DNA from: Actinomycetota bacterium
GTDB lineage: Bacteria; Actinomycetota; Acidimicrobiia; Acidimicrobiales; CADCSY01
Direction of reading: 5' to 3'
NCBI GenBank assembly: GCA_019348335.1
Contig: JAHWJR010000018.1
Coordinates: forward strand, 4,780-17,899
DNA: 13,120 bases
Part shown: positions 12,661 to 13,120 of the stretch, one piece after another
How positions within the stretch are numbered: the first letter of the stretch is position 1
Layout: every line of letters starts with the position of its first letter
Notes under the pieces: model-generated
The model's database searches: none
What the model saw: the letters and a program-made list of their open reading frames with translations, nothing else
What the model was told of the DNA's origin: nothing
Program-made: the position numbers and the translations under genes

Positions 12661-13120
12661 TGGCACCGGGAGGCGGCCTGTTGCTGGGGGTGGGCGACCT
12701 CCTGGCCCGCCCCGGCGAGCGCCGGAACGAATCGCTCGACGCCGTCCTCGACGGTCTCCGGGTGCTGGGGAGCAAGGTGCCCGAGGGAGCGCCCGTCCAC
12801 CTCGAGCTCCACCTCCAGTCGGTCAACACCGGCGTGGTGGTCAAGGGCACCACGGCAGCCCCCTGGGTGGGGGAGTGCCGCCGGTGCCTCCGTCCCGTCG
12901 AGGCCACGCTGACGGCGCCGATCCTGGAGATCTACGAGCCCGACCCGACCGAGGGCGAGACCCAGCCCCTCCAGGGCGACCACATCGACGTCGAGCCGGT
13001 GGCGCGCGAGGCCGTGCTGCTCGAGCTGCCCCTGGCGCCGCTGTGCCGGCACGACTGCGCCGGGCTGTGCCCCGAGTGCGGGGCCGATCTCAACCAAGGG
13101 GCGTGTGGCTGCGCGGTCGA
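12660..13120 (+). CDS. yceD: YceD/DUF177 family protein (3' partial)
   Basis: The first 153 residues of a DUF177 (YceD) protein, cut by the window edge. The family normally precedes rpmF (L32) and is linked to 23S rRNA or large-subunit accumulation, from studies in E. coli and plants. The N-terminal half has the usual domain start 'GLLLGVGDLLARPGE' and the central 'GECRRCLRPVE' with C73 and C76. The C-terminal half carries a Cys-rich segment, 'LCRHDCAGLCPECGADLNQG' followed by 'CGC', with C129, C133, C137, C140, C149 and C151, as in zinc-binding members. The start is ATG 12660, which shares its A with the stop of the SepIVA-like gene. Little of the protein should be missing. Confidence 0.9.
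   Translation, partial: MAPGGGLLLGVGDLLARPGERRNESLDAVLDGLRVLGSKVPEGAPVHLELHLQSVNTGVVVKGTTAAPWVGECRRCLRPVEATLTAPILEIYEPDPTEGETQPLQGDHIDVEPVAREAVLLELPLAPLCRHDCAGLCPECGADLNQGACGCAV

Overview
The window is very GC-rich (clearly above 70% by eye) and packed with genes that have GTG or TTG starts and short overlaps. The gene content points to a high-GC actinomycete. Supporting genes are a MhuD-like heme-degrading enzyme, a DUF6458 membrane protein, a GTP-dependent PEP carboxykinase, the moxR–DUF58–VWA trio in the order of mycobacterial Rv1479–Rv1481, and a SepIVA-like protein next to YceD/DUF177. Acidimicrobiia is my best guess at class level, but that is inference. I see no mobile element, tRNA, rRNA, CRISPR array or sign of recent transfer. 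The region looks like core chromosome.

Layout. (1) 1–1753 holds small accessory genes: the C-terminal part of a PH/SHOCT membrane protein (+), a DUF6458 protein (-), a MhuD-like monooxygenase (+) running directly into a four-helix membrane protein of unknown function (+), and a stand-alone Lrp/AsnC ligand-binding domain protein (-). (2) 1819–4729 is a tightly coupled + strand operon: MoxR AAA+ ATPase, DUF58 protein, BatA-like VWA membrane protein. (3) 4757–7110 is on the - strand. In transcription order it reads rpmB (zinc-type L28), a cold-shock-like protein with degenerate RNA-binding motifs, and pckG. (4) 7168–13120 is a long + strand run: FakA-type DAK2 protein, recG, rsmD, coaD, SepIVA-like, yceD (cut by the window edge).

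How the genes work together. The MoxR trio is a chaperone-like ATPase with two VWA-type partners, probably at the membrane. The final run combines DNA repair (RecG), ribosome maturation (RsmD), CoA synthesis (CoaD), septation (SepIVA-like) and, by conserved context, the start of the yceD–rpmF region. It is a housekeeping cluster rather than a pathway.

Regulation. Five genes have a TANNNT box 7–8 nt before the start codon, four of them without a well-placed Shine-Dalgarno. This is what leaderless transcripts look like in actinobacteria. Two intergenic gaps (1754–1818 and 7111–7167) are divergent pairs of such promoters, and the first contains a perfect 9-bp inverted repeat. I found no undescribed multi-gene system. 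The best leads are the degenerate cold-shock protein, the heme enzyme/membrane protein pair and the divergent operator-like palindrome. No stretch longer than 300 bp lacks a gene.
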